Assembly (NCBI RefSeq): GCF_008710145.1
Contig: NZ_VYKL01000022.1
Location: 124,001 to 188,000 of the forward strand
DNA length: 64,000 nucleotides
From: Niallia endozanthoxylica
GTDB lineage: Bacteria > Bacillota > Bacilli > Bacillales > Cytobacillaceae
Direction of reading: 5' to 3'
The notes under the pieces are model-generated. The model was given only the letters and a program-made list of their open reading frames with translations, did not search any database and was not told the origin of the DNA. Positions 61,190-64,000 of the stretch are shown piece by piece (position 1 is the first letter of the stretch; the number at the start of each line of letters is the position of its first letter). The position numbers were made by a program, and so were the translations under genes.

Positions 61190-62701
61190 TTGGAATGGGA
61201 GTTTGATTGGATAACAAATAGAGCAAAATTGTCACCGCACACAGTAGCAATTGTTCATGCAGAGAAGGGAATTAACTGGACCTATTCCGAAGTAAGTCAA
61301 CGTGCTGCAGCAGCAGCATGCTGGTTAAAAAAACAGGGAATTGTAAAAGGGGACCGGGTAGCTTTAATGTCTCCTAACCATATTGCTTATTTTGATTTGC
61401 TTTTTGCATGTACAAAATTAGGTGCCATCTTTGTGCCAATAAATTGGCGCTTAGCCTCTTATGAAATTGATTATATACTTAGGGACTGTACACCGAAGCT
61501 AATTGGATTTCATTCTCATTTTGCGACAAAGATAGCTGAGTTGGATTATGTAAAGCTCGAACCGATTACCTTTGAAATTGATCAGGAAGGCTATTTCGAT
61601 CAATCTTTTGCATTGGGAGAGGAAGCAGAAATCAATGAACTAGACCCCCTTGCCATTCTTTACACAGGTGGAACAACAGGAAAGCCTAAAGGGGTAGTAT
61701 TATCACACCAATCTATTATTTGGAATGGATTGAACACGGTTTTGAGCTGGAATTTATCAAAGGAAGATACAACGCTGACGTATATGCCGCTCTTTCATAC
61801 CGGGGGTTTAAATGCGTTATCTATTCCGCTGCTTATGGTTGGAGGAAAAGTCGTAATAGCCAGTGAGTATAATCCAATCGAAGCCATCCATTATCTAAAT
61901 CAGTATCATTGTACAATTGTCTTATTAGTTCCAACGATGTATCACATGATGGTAAATAGTGATGAGTTTAAGAAATGTCGATTTCCAACAATGAAGATTT
62001 TCCTTTCTGGAGGGGCGCCTTGTTCATTAGAAATTTATAAAGCCTTTCAGAGCAAAGGTTTAACTTTTAAAGAAGGATATGGCCTTACGGAAGCGGGGCC
62101 TAATAATTTTTATATCGATCCGGACAAGGTGAGTGGGAAATTAGGCTCTGTCGGAAAACCAATGTTATTTAATATTGTAAAAATCATAAAAGAAGACGGG
62201 AATCCAGCCATGGCGGATGAGGTAGGGGAATTATTAATTAAGGGTAATCATGTTTTCTTAAACTATTGGAATAACCCAAAGGCTACTGAAGAAGCCTTGT
62301 CCTCTGCTTGGCTTCATACCGGTGATTTAGCGAAAAAAGACCGTGACGGTTACTATTATATCGTGGGTCGGAAAAAAGAAATGATCATAACAGGCGGTGA
62401 AAATGTGTACCCGCTTGAGGTAGAGCATTGGATTAGTGAACTGCCGCAAGTAGCTGAAGTCGCTGTAGTGGGATTATCTGACCAGAAGTGGGGAGAAATC
62501 GTTGCTGCCTTTATTGTTCTGAAGGAAAATGAAAAGATAACCATTGAGGAAATAAAGGAACATTGCGCTCACAAGCTAGGAAAATACAAGATTCCTAAAC
62601 GAATCGTTTTCTTAGACCAGCTTCCAAAAACACATGTCGGAAAAATCGATAAAAGGGAATTAAAGAAACACGGCGACACCTCCTCTACTTCTAAAAAGTA
62701 A
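61190..62701 (+). CDS. AMP-dependent acyl-CoA ligase
   Basis: This 503-residue ANL-family enzyme has the P-loop-like YTGGTTGKPKGV (about 159-170), the GYGLTEAG motif, LHTGDLAKKDRDGYYYIVGRKK and a C-terminal catalytic Lys in THVGKIDKREL. It activates a carboxylic acid as its CoA thioester, probably after import. The start is TTG 61190, seven bases after AAGGTG; no nearby in-frame ATG fits. It is the last gene of the cluster. Confidence 0.88.
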   Translation: MEWEFDWITNRAKLSPHTVAIVHAEKGINWTYSEVSQRAAAAACWLKKQGIVKGDRVALMSPNHIAYFDLLFACTKLGAIFVPINWRLASYEIDYILRDCTPKLIGFHSHFATKIAELDYVKLEPITFEIDQEGYFDQSFALGEEAEINELDPLAILYTGGTTGKPKGVVLSHQSIIWNGLNTVLSWNLSKEDTTLTYMPLFHTGGLNALSIPLLMVGGKVVIASEYNPIEAIHYLNQYHCTIVLLVPTMYHMMVNSDEFKKCRFPTMKIFLSGGAPCSLEIYKAFQSKGLTFKEGYGLTEAGPNNFYIDPDKVSGKLGSVGKPMLFNIVKIIKEDGNPAMADEVGELLIKGNHVFLNYWNNPKATEEALSSAWLHTGDLAKKDRDGYYYIVGRKKEMIITGGENVYPLEVEHWISELPQVAEVAVVGLSDQKWGEIVAAFIVLKENEKITIEEIKEHCAHKLGKYKIPKRIVFLDQLPKTHVGKIDKRELKKHGDTSSTSKK

Positions 62702-62710
62702 ATCTTTATC

Positions 62711-62751
62711 GCATTAAAGCGACGGGGGACAGTCCCCCGTCGCTTTAATGC
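62711..62751. terminator. Perfect 20-bp palindromic terminator
   Basis: Arms 62711-62730 and 62732-62751 are fully complementary around one base. The core GGGGGACAGTCCCCC is, from memory, a frequent Bacillaceae intergenic motif. It serves both convergent genes. Confidence 0.75.
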
Positions 62752-62752
62752 A

Positions 62753-62944
62753 TTAAATTCCTCGTTGTTCACAATAATCATTAATGAGTTCTTCGATTTG
62801 ATCAAATTCAGGATGTTTTCCAGAAAAGGTAAAGGTTAATTCTTCAACAAACTGTCCTTTATGGTAGACATGAATGGCTCCGTTTTGCTCAATTACGCTA
62901 TACTCTGGTTCAAAGCGATATCCATTCCTTTCAACAGCACCCAT
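62753..62944 (-). CDS. YbxH-like DUF5370 small protein
   Basis: This 63-residue protein begins MGAVERNGYRFEPEYSVIEQ and resembles B. subtilis YbxH (DUF5370), a small conserved Bacillus protein of unknown role. ATG 62944 is nine bases after AGGAG; the ATG at 62953 abuts it. No membrane segment is present. Confidence 0.72.
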   Translation of the reverse strand: MGAVERNGYRFEPEYSVIEQNGAIHVYHKGQFVEELTFTFSGKHPEFDQIEELINDYCEQRGI

Positions 62945-62953
62945 GTAAAACAT

Positions 62954-63358
62954 CTCCTAAAACGTAGATTTAACTGATTTTCATAGTGTTCCCAGATAGA
63001 GAAGAATCATTTATCCCACTCTTAACGGGCAGTAAGACCTCCACCTCAAGATTCTGAGTATACAAAAGAAGATAGGTGGGGGAATCAACTGCCCGTAAAG
63101 GTCCGATTGGTGAGATAAGGATTTTCTTTGGGTTTCAGCCCTTAGAAAATCCAATCAGGCTCTGCGTGACTAACCCTCAGTGGGGAATGAAGAAAATCCC
63201 CACTGAGGGAAGTTTCACTTTATAAACTTCCCTATTTATCACTTGAAAATATCTTTACTTTCTGTTAATTCGGAATTAAAATATAGACAAATAAATGTCA
63301 AAAAAAGTTCAATAATTTGTCACAATTTAACTATATTAATCATAAAGGGGGCTCTTTC
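62954..63358. other. Gene-free region holding structured repeat
   Basis: Apart from the element at 63009-63224 this spacer is AT-rich and holds no recognised gene. The promoter of the small membrane protein gene is probably in 63230-63340. Confidence 0.5.
63009..63224 (+). repeat. Structured repeat, full form (IS200/IS605-like end)
   Basis: Three hairpins follow one another. The first pairs TTATCCCAC, ACGGGCAGT and CCTCCACCT (63011-63043) with AGGTGGGGG, ACTGCCCGT and GTGAGATAA (to 63118). The second pairs GGATTTTCT with AGAAAATCC (63119-63152). The third pairs CTCAGTGGGGA with TCCCCACTGAG (63177-63207), followed by GGAAGTTTCACTTTATA. There is no coding sequence. A deletion copy lies at 23174-23229. 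The layout recalls IS200/IS605 ends or TnpB guide-RNA remnants. Confidence 0.6.
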
Positions 63359-63541
63359 ATGAAATGTTTATTATCTATTTCTTTATTGCTTCTATTATCC
63401 TTTTATCTAGTGACCCTATTTAATTTTTCGCCTGTAATTGCATTTGTTCTTTTTTTCTTGACTATTGTTTCAATGGTAGGCGCCATTTGTCAGGAACTTG
63501 ATAAAAATAGAAGGGTTAGACATCTTACAGTGATAAAATAA
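63359..63541 (+). CDS. Small two-helix membrane protein
   Basis: This 60-residue protein has two hydrophobic segments (about 3-19 and 22-41) and a basic C-terminal tail. ATG 63359 follows AAGGGGG at seven bases; a longer frame from 63317 lacks a site. No family is recognised. Confidence 0.6.
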   Translation: MKCLLSISLLLLLSFYLVTLFNFSPVIAFVLFFLTIVSMVGAICQELDKNRRVRHLTVIK

Positions 63542-63572
63542 AAAAGCCCAATCCATGGATTAGGCTTTTTTT
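63541..63572. terminator. Bidirectional terminator
   Basis: AAAAAGCC pairs with GGCTTTTT, extended by AATCC/GGATT, between convergent genes. Confidence 0.8.
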
Positions 63573-63594
63573 GACTGCTTTCAACTTTCTGCTT

Positions 63595-64000
63595 CTAGTA
63601 GGCTTCTTCACCGCTGTCCAAGCTTACTTGCCAATGAATACCGAATTTATCAGTAACTTGACCATAACATTTACTCCAAAAAGTTTCTTGAAGTTCCATA
63701 CCCACAGTGCCGCCCTCTTTCAAACTGTTAAAGTAAGACTTAATTTTGTCTTCATCTTTGCTGATTAATGAAAGCGTGATATTGTTTCCTTCATTCACTT
63801 CCATACCTGGAAAGGCATCAGAAAACATAACATTACTTCCATTAATATTTAGTCTTGTATGCATAACCAAATGTTTAGCTTCCTCTGGCATGGGATAATT
63901 AGGGTCTGAAGGACTGTCTCCAAAAGTCATGATTTTTGGCTTTTCTTCTTCAAAAGCCTCTGCATAAAATTCAACTGCTTCACGGCAGTTTCCATTAAAA
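63595..64000 (-). CDS. PhnB-like VOC-family protein, 5' end cut by window
   Basis: The visible 134 codons belong to a glyoxalase-fold (VOC) protein of the PhnB/YjdN type. Reading continues upstream of ATG 63930 through FNGNCREAVEFYAEAF to the window edge, so that ATG is internal and the true start lies outside. Typical segments are VMFSDAFPG and TFWSKCYGQVTDKFGIHWQVS. The function in this family is mostly unknown; some members act in resistance or on small aldehydes. Confidence 0.85.
   Translation of the reverse strand, partial: FNGNCREAVEFYAEAFEEEKPKIMTFGDSPSDPNYPMPEEAKHLVMHTRLNINGSNVMFSDAFPGMEVNEGNNITLSLISKDEDKIKSYFNSLKEGGTVGMELQETFWSKCYGQVTDKFGIHWQVSLDSGEEAY

Noticed and set aside
59242..62701. 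oleABC olefin biosynthesis
   Set aside because: The gene order fits, but OleB-type hydrolases use Asp as nucleophile and this one has GWSTGG. The ligase has ordinary acyl-CoA ligase motifs, no oleD is adjacent, and an importer suggests catabolism.

Overview
The window looks like a chromosomal stretch of a Bacillaceae member, probably a soil Bacillus or Neobacillus type. The evidence is an AT-rich base composition, strong AGGAGG ribosome-binding sites, T-tailed terminators, and relatives of B. subtilis YrkD-J, YxiN/DbpA and YbxH. The genus is an inference. No rRNA, tRNA, CRISPR array or prophage was found.

Layout. (1) 1-8 kb is a mosaic accessory region. It holds an EamA exporter, then a duplicated cassette whose two copies flank an MFS transporter. 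Copy A encodes a dihydrodipicolinate-synthase-type aldolase fused in frame to a non-heme Fe(II)/2-oxoglutarate dioxygenase. Copy B encodes the dioxygenase alone, but still starts with the first codons of the aldolase. The dioxygenase part is clearly GC-richer than its surroundings and carries its own GC-rich hairpin, which suggests import from a high-GC (actinobacterial-like) donor. A luciferase-family monooxygenase remnant follows. (2) 8.1-18.2 kb is a nitrate-type respiratory or reductive operon: NarI-like cytochrome b, molybdopterin reductase with a Cys Mo ligand, 4Fe-4S protein, Tat-targeted Rieske protein, three small unknown proteins and a NarK transporter. An Nre-like regulatory set follows (sensorless kinase, NarL-type regulator, GAF protein) and then a PAS kinase. 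Paired palindromes lie upstream of the operon. (3) 18.5-20.2 kb has a soluble kinase and a DUF2294 protein. (4) 20.5-28.3 kb is a large sulfane-sulfur/persulfide cluster with two sets of TusA, rhodanese, DsrE and rhodanese-MBL genes, a CstR-type repressor, a TauE exporter and repeated CstR-like operators. (5) 28.3-34.4 kb is housekeeping: CysQ, an SDR without its catalytic Tyr/Lys, Ppk1 and a DbpA helicase. (6) 34.4-40.7 kb is an aromatic-catabolism island: AAHS transporter, two IclR regulators, ring-hydroxylating dioxygenase alpha and beta, and a LigB-type dioxygenase. (7) 40.8-48.8 kb has a MerR-TipAS regulator and a signalling cluster (hybrid kinase, CheR, response-regulator kinase, sugar-type binding protein). 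(8) 48.8-54.5 kb has D-serine dehydratase, a His-rich protein, a LysR/MFS divergent pair and a further MFS transporter. (9) 54.6-62.7 kb is a Liv-type ABC importer joined to a KAS III-like enzyme, an alpha/beta hydrolase and an acyl-CoA ligase. (10) The right end has small proteins, a structured repeat and a truncated VOC gene.

Between genes there are several structured repeats: two families resembling IS200/IS605-type ends, one of them also present as a deletion derivative in the leader of the CstR operon, and a multi-hairpin MITE-like family with two copies.

Most unusual items: the aldolase-dioxygenase fusion with its de-fused paralogue; the Nas/Nap-like reductase operon that combines a NarI-like subunit with a Tat-exported Rieske protein; and the repeatedly CstR-marked duplicated persulfide modules.
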